A DNA stretch of 64,000 nt from Cercophora sp. LCS_1 (Eukaryota > Ascomycota > Sordariomycetes > Sordariales > Lasiosphaeriaceae), in contig JAPZLL010000005.1 of assembly GCA_036250225.1 (NCBI GenBank), positions 1,612,001-1,676,000 of the forward strand, written 5' to 3'. Position 1 is the stretch's first letter, and every line of letters begins with the position of its first letter. Below, one piece after another: positions 52,511 through 64,000 of the stretch. The notes below the pieces were generated by a model. That model was not told the DNA's origin. It saw only the letters and a program-made list of their open reading frames with translations, and searched no databases. Made by a program: the position numbers and the translations under genes.

Positions 52511-55500
52511 ATGGATCAAGATTGGATCCAGGTGAGTGCCCGTCCCAGCTTTTTTTACTCGATGTTGCTTCCGCGTTGCAGTTCCCGCAACCGCGATGCC
52601 CCGCGATCACTTCAGACCATCGCTATGCGCCTGGGACGTCTTTTCAGGCCCCACGTTAGCTACGCTCTCGAATATATTTCTAATGCAACCTCTTGAACAG
52701 ATCGCCGCACGCGGCACCGACCGGGGACGGAATGTCAGCACCATGGTCTTCGACACGGTCTTGGAACTTGTGTGGGTTGGTGACAATGCGGTATGCGGCA
52801 GTCTCCCCCAAACCCTCGTTCGGTTCCTAAAACATTCTAGGGTCGAGTGGTCTCGTACATGTCCCGCGATCTTCAGCTATATACGGCTTTTCGAATCCAG
52901 CCCACTCAAGAGACTAGCCCTGTCTACCAGATCCTTATCCATGAGAAAGGCGTAATCGCCGTAGGCGCACGCAGCGTCCACATGTCCACCCGAAGAGGGC
53001 CAGCACTTTGGAACATTCGGTATGGCGATGACTCGGCGGTGATACACAGAATTGGGGAATGCGGGCTGACGGGCTGGTTAGGCATTCCGACATGAAAGAG
53101 CTGCGTTGCATGACGTTTACATCCAAAAGCGCGAACGAGATTCTGGTCGCCGGGCTGCAGAGGACCATGTTTGTCATTGACGTTGCCAAAGGCGAGATTG
53201 TCAAAAGGGTAAGAGCCCTCCTCGGGCGCCGAGTTGAGGCTGGACTGAGCTGAGTTGACGGCACAGCTACCGACGGACTGCTTCTATACAATGATGAGGA
53301 AGGGCCGGTATATATGCGCCGCCACCCAAACAGGCGATATCGACTTGATTGATTCCAACACGCTTGCGGTCGCTAAGACCTGGTCGCTACCGTCGAATAG
53401 TATCAACGACATGGACACGCAGGGTGAGTATGTCGTTGCCTGCGGTTGCTCACACCGGCCCTCAGCGCCCAACGGCTTTATATTCGATACATACGTGAGC
53501 GTGTTCGATCTCAAGAATATGCTCTCCATGCAGCCGATCCCCTTTCCGCCCACGGCCGCCAATGTCAGACTGCACCCGAAGATGTTGACGACAAGTATCG
53601 TTGCCTCTCAACATGGGCAAATGCACGTTGTGGATATCATGAACCCGTCCCAGAGCGTGCGCCATGCCAACTTGAACTACATGACCATGTTCGAGATAGC
53701 GCCATCGGGTGAGGCCATAGTTGTTGCGGATGGCGAGAATAACATACGACTCTGGGGCTCACCCAACAAGATTCGCTTCACGGACCAAGGCGTAGCCGTC
53801 GAACCCCCTCCCATGGAGGACCCCATACCTCCAGCACCAAGAGAGTGGGATGCCGACCTGTTTGTCACCTTTGTTTCCCAACCATGCGCATTACTGACCC
53901 GTTATAGTCCCCTTAACTGCACAGGCGTTCCCTACTATCGTGAGACGTTGTTCTCGGCCCTACCGCCGGATCTGGTTTGCGACACTGGTGCTCCTCCGCC
54001 CCAAATCGACCCGGCTTTACTGGCAACATTGAAACCGAGCGAATTCGGCCTCTATGGGAGGAATACACGGAGTGTGCATCGGAATCAATTCGAAGATACT
54101 CGGGCGACGGGGAAGACAACGGGCGCGTTACAACCCATGTTTCTCAGCGAGAAAGCGAAAGAGGGTGCAAGATCCTCGCGGCTCAGCAAGTCGGAGCTTG
54201 AGGCCGCATATAAGGACTCGGCATCATCCCTCTTGTCTAACAATGCTGTTGAAAGCTTGAAACCGGAGGCACCGATTATGTATCGCAACCTCGAAATCAA
54301 GTACAGTAAATTCGGCGTTGACGACTTCGACTTTGGGTTTGTGGCATGTCCGATCCCTGGCGGCAAGCACTGACGGTGTGGCAGCTTTTACAACCAAACA
54401 GAGTATGCAGGTTTAGAGAATCATATCTCCAACTCATATGCAAACTCTCTTCTTCAAGTCATGCACTATACCCCTCTGCTGCGCAACTTGGCACTCCAAC
54501 ACGCTGCAACGGCCTGTCTAGTCGACCCATGCATGTTGTGTGAGCTGGGATATCTTTTTGATATGCTCCAGAAAGCTGAGAAGTCAAGCTGCCAGGCGAC
54601 CAACCTACTCCGGGCGCTGTCCAGCATTCCCACTGGTAGGCTTGCTGTTTTTTGTTTGCTTTGCCCATGCTAACCCGCGAACAGCTTCCCAGCAAGGTGT
54701 TCTTGAAGACAGTGGCCACCCGCCCAATACACTAATTCAGAACCTCACCAAATTTCTGTTTGAGAGGATACATTCCGAGTATCGCAGTATTCCACCTGCG
54801 TCTGTTACCCTGGAAGGAGATCTCTTTAGGGATCTCAAAAACCTCATCAAGGATCCCCCACAGGTCCCTGACCCCAAGGACTTGGTTTCCAAGGTGTTGG
54901 CGACCTCCGCAGAGATGACTATTAAGTGCCAGAGCTGCAAGAGCGAGTCCACTAGGCCTGGAACCAGCTACATGCACGACCTTCTGTATCCGGCCAATAA
55001 CAAACCCGCGTACCCGATCACCACAAAATCCACAAACCGGGGGCCTAGGGCACCCCAGATTACTTTTTCCCGGATCCTTAAGATGGGAGTAGAGCGAGAG
55101 GCCAATTCCAAGGGTTGGTGCAATCGGTGTAATAGGTATCAGACGCTGGCCACCAAGAAGACGATCCACAGTGTCCCGACCGTGTTGGCGATAAACACGG
55201 TCATCACGCAGCCTGATCATCGTAAATTGTGGGCCACGCCGTCGTGGCTTCCGGAGGAAATCGGTGTTATCATCAACGGTGGCCATCTGTATTGCTATGA
55301 GGGCGCTGATTTGAAACTGCACTTGCAGCGAAACACCCACCCCATCACAGTCTACTCCCTTACGGGAATGGTGGTCAACATTGAGTGTCCGGCTCCGGAG
55401 AAGCCGCATCTGGTAGCAATGGTCAATGGTGAGTCTGCTGAGAGCTCCGCGATGGAATATGATACTAACCATGTCGTCACAGCTGCACACTCTGACCCCG

Positions 55501-56599
55501 TGGCACCCGCAGAGAGCAAATGGCATCTCGTCAACGACTTTTCCGTCAGGCCGGTGTCGTTCAAGGAGGCGACAACATTCAACGCGTCATGGAAGTTGCC
55601 CTCGGTGCTGGTCTATCAAGTTAAGGCCGCCAACAACCGATCGAACCTGGAGTGGAAGACCAACATGGACACTTCGATTCTTTATCAGCCACTGACGTGA
55701 GTTTGGATTTTCGTGGTTACCTGCGTATGCTAACCAAATGCAGCTCAAAGGGAAACATTGGCGGCTGCGAGGTGCTGGACATGGCGAGTGAGAAGCCAGG
55801 CCCGCAAACCACGGTTGCTCTTGACACCGAGTTTGTGTCGCTCAAACAGGCCGAGATCCAGGTCAACGCGGGTGGAGACCAGGAAGTCATTCGGCCTATG
55901 ATGCATGCGCTGGCAAGGGTCTCAGTCATCCGAGGCGATGGCTCGCATGAAGGACAGCCATTCATTGACGACTACATTGCGATTCGAGAGCCAGTGATGG
56001 ACTACCTCACGACGTTCTCCGGCATCCGGCCCGAAGATCTGGACTCTCAAACAACGCAGCATCACCTCGTTTCTCTGAAGGTGGCGTACAAGAAGCTTTG
56101 GGTCCTCCTCAACCTCGGCGTCACATTCCTTGGACATGGCTTGAAGCAAGACTGGCGAGTGATCAACATCAAGGTGCCCAGGGCGCAGATCATCGACACG
56201 AGCGAGTTGTTTTCTATCAGGGGCTCGATGCGAAAACTGGCGCTCTCGTTTTTGGCATGGGCTGTGCTGAACATTAATGTTCAGATGGGCAACCACGATT
56301 CGATTGAGGACGCAAAGGCGGCTCTCAGGCTGTATAGAAAGTACCAAGAGTACCAGGATGCGGGGATTTTCGAGCAGATGCAGTCGGAAATCAGCAAGAA
56401 GGGACAGTTGCACAAGTGGAAGGCACCCGGCCGGGACAAGGAAACCCCGCAGAGGACGGACACTCCAGACCCCACTGTCGGCGAGACGGGCCCAGTGGCA
56501 GGACCGTCGACGCCGGTTAGGAACTCGGGTGTCGGCGTGGCAGAGCCGGGAAGCGCTGGGTTTGGCATGATACGGGGCTTTACCCCAGGTAGACCGTAG
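52511..56599 (+). CDS. PAN2: PAN2, catalytic subunit of the PAN2-PAN3 deadenylase
   Basis: Best model: exons 52511-52531, 52582-52637, 52739-52790, 52841-53019, 53082-53208, 53267-53859, 53908-54336, 54385-54635, 54685-55428, 55483-55696 and 55744-56599 (1173 aa). From 52739 on, each junction restores family sequence, e.g. NIR-HSDMKELRC, KR-LPTDCFY, DFDFG-FYNQTEYAG and PLT-SKGNIGG. The N-terminal WD40 region contains GRVVSYMSRDLQLYTAF and SQHGQMHVVDIMNP. Next comes a ubiquitin-hydrolase-like domain lacking the catalytic Cys (SNSYANSLLQ). The C-terminal DEDD exonuclease has LDTEF, HGLKQDW and the His and Asp of NHDSIEDAKAAL. PAN2 starts poly(A)-tail shortening in the cytoplasm, recruited through PAN3 and poly(A)-binding protein. 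The extreme 5' end is unsure: exon 2 uses a weak GTCTTT donor, and a direct join of exon 1 to an acceptor at 52700 is also in phase. The introns at 53860 (48 bp) and 55429 (54 bp) have no in-frame stop. Confidence 0.92.
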
Positions 56600-57233
56600 T
56601 ATATAGCTGGAGGGTTAGCTGCTTGTATTGGTGCCTGGCCGTGGCAATTGGCACCGGAAGAAGACAGCAGGCATAGACAGCATCGTGATGAGCGACGAAT
56701 GGGGGAAAACTGTTGGAGTAAGTCTCCAGGATTAAAGAGGAAGTTGTCTAGCGTTGAAGAGCAAGCGATTGAGAGCATGTCGATGAGCGGCGGTAGATAG
56801 ACGATTCTGGTGTAGAGGAACTTGGAGAAGAACACTTGTAGTGGGCGCTTTGGTGATGGTGGGAAACACCCCTGTCGCGAACTGATGCTCATCCGCATCC
56901 CGCTGTGCTGATAGGCGTGTCGTGCAGCGAAAGCGATGTCGAGATTTGCTGGAACGGCCCTTGATTCGCTGGTGTGGGTAGCCCCTTTTAATTGGGAAGG
57001 TAGCGCAACGGTGCCTGTGGGAGGTGGACGGCTGAGACCGAGTCGTGGTCGCGGCTGCCCGTCCAAGAGCCAACAGGCGTTTTATTGAATTATCGAGACG
57101 TCTCGTGCTTTATTTTTGCCAGCACACCCTCACAGTCGACTTTGGCATGTGAGAGACATTTCATCCGTCTTGTTTATCTTTGTTCGGATTGAGTGTTCCT
57201 GCTTGCTTTCCGCTGGTTCGAGCAAGAGCAAGG
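56600..57233. other. Intergenic between PAN2 and P450
   Basis: 634 bp holding the PAN2 3' UTR and the P450 promoter. The open minus-strand frames here are antisense shadows. Confidence 0.5.
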
Positions 57234-58933
57234 ATGGCGTCGAGATTGGTTGAGGTGCTGCATCTGGATCGTGATTGGGGATCCGATTGGGGGTCCGTCG
57301 CGACGGCTTCTCTCGCTATCTTGACCACCATCTACCTCATTTTCTATCGCCTTCAGACGAGCAAGAAGCATCCCGATGAGCCGCCTGTCATTGCTTCGGC
57401 AATCCCCTATGTCGGCCACCTCCTGGGCATGGCCCTTTTCGGGGGACGATATGTCAAGGGGATAGGGTAACATTTCATATTTCATTCTCTCTTACCTGAC
57501 CTGTCTTGCAGTCTTTGCTAACAACTCACAGAATCCGCAATCGTCAGACACCCATCTTCACCCTCCCGGTTCCCTTCTCCCGCATCTACGTTGTCACGGA
57601 CCCGTCTCTCGCTGCGGCCGTCCAGCGCGCCTCTAAGACGCTGTCCTTCACGCCCCTGGTCCCGGACATCACCAAACGCGTGCTCGGCTTCGACGCCCAC
57701 CACCACGCCATTATCGCCCAGAACATTGATCCCGAGCCCTCGGATCCCCGCGGCCTCCTGTCCGACATCCACGACCTAGTCTGGACCTACCTCGGCCCGG
57801 GTGACTCCCTCACCAAACTCTCCCTCACCGCCTCCCGCGAATTCGCCTCCCGCATCAACACGTACGCCCTCCAGCACACCTACACCCCCCCTGAGGAAGT
57901 CTCACTCCTCATCTGGCTCCGCCACTTCGTCGCCCTCACAACAGCAACCTTCCTCTACGGCCCCAACAATCCCATCGCCAAAGACCCCTCCCTCGAGCAA
58001 TCCTTCTGGGACTTTGACCACGGCCTCGGCTCTCTCCTCATCGGCATCCTCCCCTCCCTCACCGCCCGCAAGCCGTACCAAGGTCGCGAACGCCTCGCAG
58101 CAGCCTTCACAACCTATCTAACCAACAACCACCACAACGACCCCGGCGCAAACGACATCATCCGCCGCCGCATCGAAATCGCCACCGCGCATGGGTTCAC
58201 TTTGTCGGCAGCCGCCCGCTCCGAAGTCTCCTTCCTCTTCGCCGGCATCGTCAACACAGCCACCACCACCTTTTGGGTGCTCCTCCATCTCTACGCCCGC
58301 CCGGACCTGCTCAACTACATCCGCGCCGAGCTCCTCGCCGGCGCCGTCACCGAGCTCGACATGGGCGGCGACAAACCAACTCGCTTGCTCGACCAGGAAG
58401 CCCTCAAAACAAACTGTCCAACCCTCACGTCCGTCTTTCGCGAGGCGCTCCGCACCGGCTCGGATTTCTATTCCACGCGCCTTGTCAAGTCCGACACCAC
58501 TTTAGCAGGTAAATGGTGGGTTGGTAAGGGTTCCGTGGTCCAAATCGCGGGTGGTGTGATCCACGCCGACCCCAATATCTGGGGTGAGAGCGCAGAGGGG
58601 TTCGATCCGCAGCGGTTTATCAAGCTGGAGAAGAAGGGTGACACTGACGGAAACAGCGGGGAAAAGGAAAAGGGGGTTCATCCGGCTGCGTTTCGGGCGT
58701 TTGGGGGCGGGAAAACGCTGTGTCCTGGACGCCATTTCGCGACGCACGAGATTTTGGCTTTTGTGGCGATGGTTGTGCTGACGCTAGATATTGAGGCTGC
58801 GGATGGAGGGCCGATAAAGGTTCCGGGGAAAGAGGATGGGGTTATGCCTGTGCATATTCTTGAGCCGAAGGGAGATGTTAGGGTTAAGGTTAGTGTGAGG
58901 AGGGATGGGGGTGAGGTTGTGGTTGTGCGATGA
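57234..58933 (+). CDS. Cytochrome P450 with non-canonical I-helix (CYP7/CYP8-like)
   Basis: Exons 57234-57466 and 57532-58933, 544 aa; the 65-bp intron (GTAACA...CACAG) has a good branch site (TGCTAAC). The N-terminus has a single membrane helix (~21-40, SVATASLAILTTIYLIFYRL), then a Pro-containing hinge, as in ER-anchored P450s. The K-helix ExxR is E382-A-L-R385. The haem loop FGGGKTLCPGRHFA places the proximal ligand at Cys475. The I-helix reads AGIVNTATT (315-323), with Asn319 where most P450s have Asp or Glu before the conserved Thr. This resembles the CYP7/CYP8 clan, where prostacyclin synthase also lacks the acid. Fungal relatives are usually annotated as sterol or bile-acid 7-alpha or 12-alpha-hydroxylase-like. 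Substrate unknown; isomerase-type chemistry cannot be excluded. There is no neighbouring biosynthetic cluster; it is convergent with NUP145. Confidence 0.9.
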
Positions 58934-59799
58934 GATGATTGCTGTAAGATTTATCGCTTCTTGTTGTTGTTGTTTGTGATGTAGGGGGTGTTGCTGTTGT
59001 GGTTCTTGTCATGATACTTTGATACGAATAGGTTATATGGAGATGTAATGAGTAATTATAGGTTCAAATGGGGAATTACAAGAGTTTGCGTTCGGGTTGT
59101 GATATCATATGACTCCGATTTAGTGCAAGGATTGATCAAGGTACGTGGTACTTCGACTGTGGTTAGAACTCGTCTCGCGTTGGGCGCAGGCTGGTTTGAG
59201 ATCGAGAATGAGAACGAGGTGCTATCATGAATGAAAGAGGCAAATATTGAGAATAAAGCGATTTGGCATCGAGAATCGAGCAGTGAATAACAAGAGAAGA
59301 AACGCGGAATAACAGGAAAAGAAGCAAGTTGAGATGGACAATGAAACCGTCAATGACGAGAAAAGAAACGACTCGATAAACAGGCGAGGAAACGAGTTGA
59401 TATTGGTGGGGAGCTGGGTTGCAACGTTGCCATAGCGCTGTCACAAAGCACCCGAAACCACAAACCTGTCAAACCACGAGGTCCAAACAGGTCACATCAC
59501 AAAGCCTAGTCACACAATAGCAAGTATTTGAGAACAAGTCCCATTAAGCTATCTATAAACTGAGCCTTGCCGGCCCCCGTTCCGTGCGGGTATCGTGCAT
59601 ACTGGTCGGAAAACTCCGCTTTTCCATCCCTCAATCCCATCCATGCCTCCAAGTCGACTCGACAGACAGCACATGAAAAAAAATCCGAAAAGCAAACCAT
59701 ATTCTTTGCTCCCTGGATCAGATAAACCTCCTCATGCATCACACAATACAAAACTCAATACGTACTACACAAACAGTTTCACCCAATGCACAACCCCGC
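58934..59799. other. Convergent intergenic region, P450/NUP145
   Basis: 866 bp between two converging stop codons; both 3' UTRs. More A/T-rich than the genes around it. No other feature seen. Confidence 0.5.
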
Positions 59800-62700
59800 T
59801 CAACGAATATTATTGAGTGCCTGAGCTCTCATGTACCGGGCTCTCATATCCTCGGGCAGCAGCTGATACAATCTGGCATCGCCACCCTTGACCTTGATCA
59901 ACTCCTCCGCCATATCTGCAATCGCCGCCTCTTGACGGATATTACCATGCGTGGCGCCCCTCAGCGCCATCAACCCGTCGAAAAGCAAATCGTCAAACCG
60001 GTCAGCCTGCTGTTTGCGCCCGCCCGACGGCGGCAGTCTGGCCATGGGATACAGCAGATAAACGGCTGCGCCACGGTCCCAGTCGGACAAGTGTTTCTTG
60101 ACCTTGTAGAGTAGCTCTGCGTAGGTGAACAGACGTCTAAAGTCACGCTCAATCACTAGGTCCGGGCCGACGCGGTTGAGGAATGTGTGGTTGGCCTCGG
60201 TGTAATTGCCTGCCCAGACAAGGGCGAGAAACTCCTGACGCGAGTCTTGCTTGGAGCGGAAGTCGAGCGCCTTGGCCTCCCAGATCCAGTTCTCGGGCAC
60301 GCCAAACTTGCGGAGGGTCGAAAACGGACTGTCGTCCTTCTGGGGCGAGCCCATGAGGTGGGCATGGCGACCAAGGTGGTCGCGGACGGCCGCCTCACGG
60401 GGCGATGGCTCGGACAACTGCAGAAGGACAAATGTGGCGGGGACCCAGTGGGACTGGGCCGTCAGGGTGGAGGCGAACGAGAGGGATGCCCTGTCGAGCT
60501 TCTCAGCCGCCTCGGGGCCGAAGGAAACCTTGCCCGTCTGGTAGATGGTCTTGGTGAGAAGCCAGCTCAGACGAGTATCCGACCAGTCATATTGGCGGTA
60601 GGCAAAGATTTTGAGGAGAGACCACATGGCACTGTCGGGCTCGGGCTCCTTGTCCTGCTCAATGTCGGCCTGGAAAGCGCGGACCGCTTCGGCGACATCG
60701 GCTCCGTTGCCGCCAGTCTTGGAGGTGGCGTAGAAGAGACGAAGTGCAAATGCTTGCATCCAGTCGAGGCCAAAGCGCTGCGAAATGGTGAACGAGTTGA
60801 TCCGATGCTCCGGCGCAACGTTCTTGACCCCGGCGCAGACGCCAGCATTGCCGGCAACGAGCTCGTAGATGGCACGGATGGGCTCGGAAAACTCTGCGAG
60901 CACATTGGACTCGCGCCAGTCCTTGAGCTGGGTGCGGATGTCCTTGTTGGGCTTGCCGATGGTCGAGACGAGAGTGGCGAGACGGAAGTTCTTGGCGGCG
61001 AGCAAGTGTGCACAGGCGTCAGCCACACGGTTGCCGGCGAGGCAGACAATGGCCTTCTCCTCAGGTGTCGTTATCCGCGAGAGCGCTTGCGTGGTAGCAT
61101 CCGCAACGAGGGCCTTCCAGAAAGCGGGCAGGTTTACACCATCCTCGTCAAAGAGAAGAGAAGCAACCTCCCAAACCGAATCTCCCTGGGCAAGATTTCG
61201 GAGAAGCTCGGGGCTGTCGATGCCGTCGCCCTCGTTTGTGAGGGAGTTGTCGATGTATTGCTTCAACTGGGAAATGTCTCTCTGGGAAAGGGCGGGCCCC
61301 TCATTGCTCTCCACAGCCTGCATGTTGGTCTCGTTGTCGTGGGCCGTCACAAGCAGCTCGTTGGGACCCCAGTTGGGACGTGAAACGGGGGGCGCATCCT
61401 CTGAATCAACCTTGGGACGCTGTTGGTAGGGCCACTATACAGACACGGAATTTTAGTATGGATTCTGAATACAACGGATAGGTACAATTGCTATGCTGGC
61501 CAAACCAGGACGAAGGTGTGACAAAACTAAGAGACAAGCGGGACACCGACCTTTACAAAACCTTTCGCCGGCGATGCCTGCACAGGCTGAGTCGGGCCCT
61601 TTGCCTGCTCGAACAATGACTTCATCAGATCAATACTGGTTGCGAAGCCCGCGCCGTCAGAGGCCTGCGTCTTCTGCGGAGCCGGGCTTCCACGATCCTT
61701 CAAATCCCAAGCTGCGCCCGACTCGTTCTGGGCTCGCAGCGTCGCCCGATCCACCGTCCTCGGTGCCCTGACGCTGGCCTGCAAGATCTGCGTCCAATCG
61801 TCCCCACCGGCAACCTCGATCTTCGTGGGGGCCGTCGACTTCTTGACCGCTCGCATTCTGGCTCTCATAATGCCCGCGGGAACCTGAACATCGTTCTCAG
61901 CATACCGCGAAACAGCCAGGTCATCCTGATGCTCGTCGTCTGAGCCGTGAGGGGAGGACTGTTGAAAGGCTTCATACTGGTAATCATCTTGGCCACCCTC
62001 CATACTCTCATCCTCAGAATAATCATGGGGCTGTGCCGCCGCATCCGATTCATACGTAAGCGCTGGGGGCTGGGCAGCATCAAGCTCCTCGTCCGAGATA
62101 GCGCCCTCATCGAAAGTGCCAGGAAGATGGCGACGGCTTCTCCTGAAGTCAAACGTGTCGTCGGGATCGGTCCCAGATGAAGTGGCGTCCTTAGCATCTG
62201 TTGGCACCTGGGGTAGCTCTCCGACAGTCATGTCCACCTCGGTCTCATCTTCATCGTCATCGAGGCCATACGTGGTAAAATGTTCGACGGAAAAGGTCCA
62301 GACTCCGGTCTCCCTGTCGTAGTCCTCGAAAGTGGTATCGGGAATGCTGCGGAGTTTTTGGATGTGCTTTTCCAACTTTGCCAGCCCAGTGTTCACACCT
62401 CCCCGAGGATAAGAATGCTCGAGAGTGATACGGGATGGCACGTTCAAGCCCCGACCGACAGGAGGCTTCTTCGCCGCGACGGGATACACAGTGGCGGTCC
62501 GTGGCTCGAGAATGACGAGCTGGTCGAAGAGGTTGTCGAGATCGATACCACTAAGATCAACCGGAACCTTGAACTCTACACTTCCGACGTTCTCGCGCCC
62601 AACCGTGAAGGAGGAAACGCTCTTCAACTGTTGCCTGTTCAAGGCACGAAGCTGTTCCTTGGAGGGGAACATCCAGTATTCGCCGGGAACGATGCCTCCC

Positions 62701-64000
62701 GGTCTCTTAGAACGCACATGGGCGGGCGACTCCTCCTCGTGAACAATGGCGAGCTCCTTCCCTTTGACTTGTTCCATTTCGGGGCTACCCGAGGCTGGCT
62801 TAGAGCCGTTGATCCCGTTGCTGCTGGCGAGACCATTGAGCTGAGTGCTGGGAGTGATGGTTTCCGGGCCGGAGGGAGCAGCGACAGGTTCGCTGTTGGC
62901 AGGTTCGGCCGTGCTCGTGTCGAAGCTCACACGCTTGCTAAGCTTGCGGGCGCCGGCTGCCGACTCCGGGGTCAGGGTTTCCTTGGGCGTTGGCGCTGTG
63001 AAGAGATCACTACGCATATCACGGCTAATAACCAGTCGCTTGTGGTTGCCTGAACCCCCAGCGATACGAGCACTGGTGCTTGCAGAGAACGCGCCAGGGG
63101 CGAGAATGCTGTCCTCAACGTTGAAGCTTCGGCGCAAATTGCTCGCCGACACACTCTTGCTGAGACCATTGCGGCCGATGCTGCCCATCAAAAGGCTCTG
63201 CCCAAGACCGCCAGGTGTGCTGACCACGCTCGATGGGCTGGAAGGCGACCCATAGTTGCTATACGAGAACCCGTATCCACGCTTCTGAGGGGTGGCGAAG
63301 CGAGACGCGTTTGCCGGACTGAGTTTGTACATGGGAAGAATCGAGCGGCTCTTTGCCTTCGACTTGACCGACAAGGGTGTAGCAAGGGGACCCGGGTTCT
63401 GGATCTTGTCATCAGACAGACCAGAGAACAAGGTTGTCGAACCATAGGCCGAGATGTCATTGATGCTGGTTGAGAACGATGGCTGCTGCGCCTGGTTTTG
63501 CGACGCTCCCAAGATCGAGGTGCCAAGCCCGCCTTGAGGCTGCTGGTTCATGCTTCCAAACAGACTGCCGCCTGCCTGTTGCTGGGCCGGCTGGCCACCA
63601 AACAAGCCGCCCCCTGTGCTCTGTTGTCCGCCAAAGAGAGACGGTTTAGCAGCAGTATTTTGATTCATGCCGCCAAAGAGGGAACCGGTCTGTGCCGGTT
63701 GTTGGGTTTGAGCTGCTCCGCCAAGTCCACCAAACAGGCTTCCGCCAGGTTGCCCAGTCTGAGCAGTGTTGCCAAAGAGACCAGTGCCTGTCGCTGCTGG
63801 CTTGGCTCCGAAAAGGCCGCCTGCTTGCGGTGTAGTGCTGGCTGCGCCGCCAAATCCAGTCGTGTTATTTGCTGAACCGCCAAAGAGTCCGCCAACCGCT
63901 GGTGCAGCTGCTGTTGATGAGCCGAAGAGACTGCCTGCTGGTTTAGCGGCTCCAAATAACCCACCGCCAGTGTTTTGTTGCTGTGCACCAAAACCGGTGG
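59800..64000 (-). CDS. NUP145: NUP145, Nup98-Nup96 nucleoporin precursor (5' end missing)
   Basis: Runs off the right edge of the window: exons >64000-61551 and 61434-59800, about 1360 residues seen. The visible N-terminal part is FG/GLFG-repeat sequence (GGLFG, GSLFG, TGFG), the cohesive barrier of the pore channel. A linker leads to the Nup98 autoproteolytic domain, from GEYWMFPSKEQLRALN to TFSVEHFTTYGL. Cleavage is expected between Phe and Thr of HFT, releasing Nup98-like and Nup96-like proteins. The Nup96 half is an alpha-solenoid that joins the Y-shaped (Nup84/Nup107) complex. The 116-bp intron has a weak GTCGGT donor, and acceptors at 61435 (TATAG) or 15 nt further on (CAACAG) are both in phase. 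The missing 5' part should hold the start codon and more FG repeats. Confidence 0.94.

Noticed and set aside
60187..61383. 398-codon plus-strand frame
   Set aside because: Antisense shadow of the Nup96 part of NUP145.
1..64000. CRISPR arrays, bacterial insertion sequences, operons, riboswitches
   Set aside because: None seen, and none expected in a fungal nuclear genome; no intact transposase or reverse transcriptase was found either.

Overview
The window is nuclear DNA from a filamentous ascomycete, most likely a sordariomycete of the Sordariales. Its genes have short GT-AG introns (about 46-206 bp, with one 649-bp exception). The products are typically fungal: CMLE, Yrb30-like RanGTP-binding protein, a HeLo-domain protein, an intron-bearing tRNA-Leu and an uncleaved Nup98-96 precursor. 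The CMLE model is 366 aa, the same length as the Neurospora crassa enzyme and very similar to it from memory. No search was run, so the genus is not named.

Layout. 1-5.1 kb: no gene seen. 5.15-6.19 kb: bZIP transcription factor. 6.2-11.3 kb: gene-poor, with two abutting microsatellites. 11.29-12.20 kb: a CIA30-domain protein in five small exons. 12.2-14.2 kb: gene-poor, with A/T tracts. 14.17-17.55 kb: a divergent aromatic-catabolism pair (CMLE and an intradiol ring-cleavage dioxygenase). 18.55-19.57 kb: an unrecognised disordered protein. 19.76-20.68 kb: complex I 30-kDa subunit (NDUFS3). It is divergent from NOT4 (21.40-27.11 kb), which can probably make a short and a long product.

28.48-32.89 kb: a divergent pair, a patatin-like phospholipase and a HeLo-domain pseudokinase with an MLKL-like arrangement. 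33.04-40.72 kb: three minus-strand genes, namely a DHCR24-like FAD oxidoreductase, an Uls1/Rad5-like SNF2 ATPase and a Yrb30-type RanGTP-binding protein. 41.95-44.18 kb: translation termination factor eRF3/Sup35 with a prion-like N domain. 45.09-46.12 kb: a short-chain dehydrogenase. 46.1-51.0 kb: gene-poor, containing tRNA-Leu(CAG). 50.97-52.01 kb: mitochondrial oxoglutarate/malate-type carrier. 52.51-56.60 kb: PAN2 deadenylase. 57.23-58.93 kb: cytochrome P450. 59.80-64.00 kb: NUP145 (Nup98-Nup96), cut off at its 5' end by the window edge.

How the genes relate. Most are housekeeping functions: respiration, nuclear transport, and mRNA termination and deadenylation (eRF3, NOT4 and PAN2 all within 35 kb). 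Two neighbour pairs look functional. The CMLE/dioxygenase pair belongs to aromatic ring breakdown. The patatin/HeLo-pseudokinase pair combines two protein classes used in fungal cell-death and non-self responses, and is the best candidate here for an undescribed system. Gene models were built by hand from reading frames, splice signals and recalled family sequences. Exon boundaries are inference unless stated.
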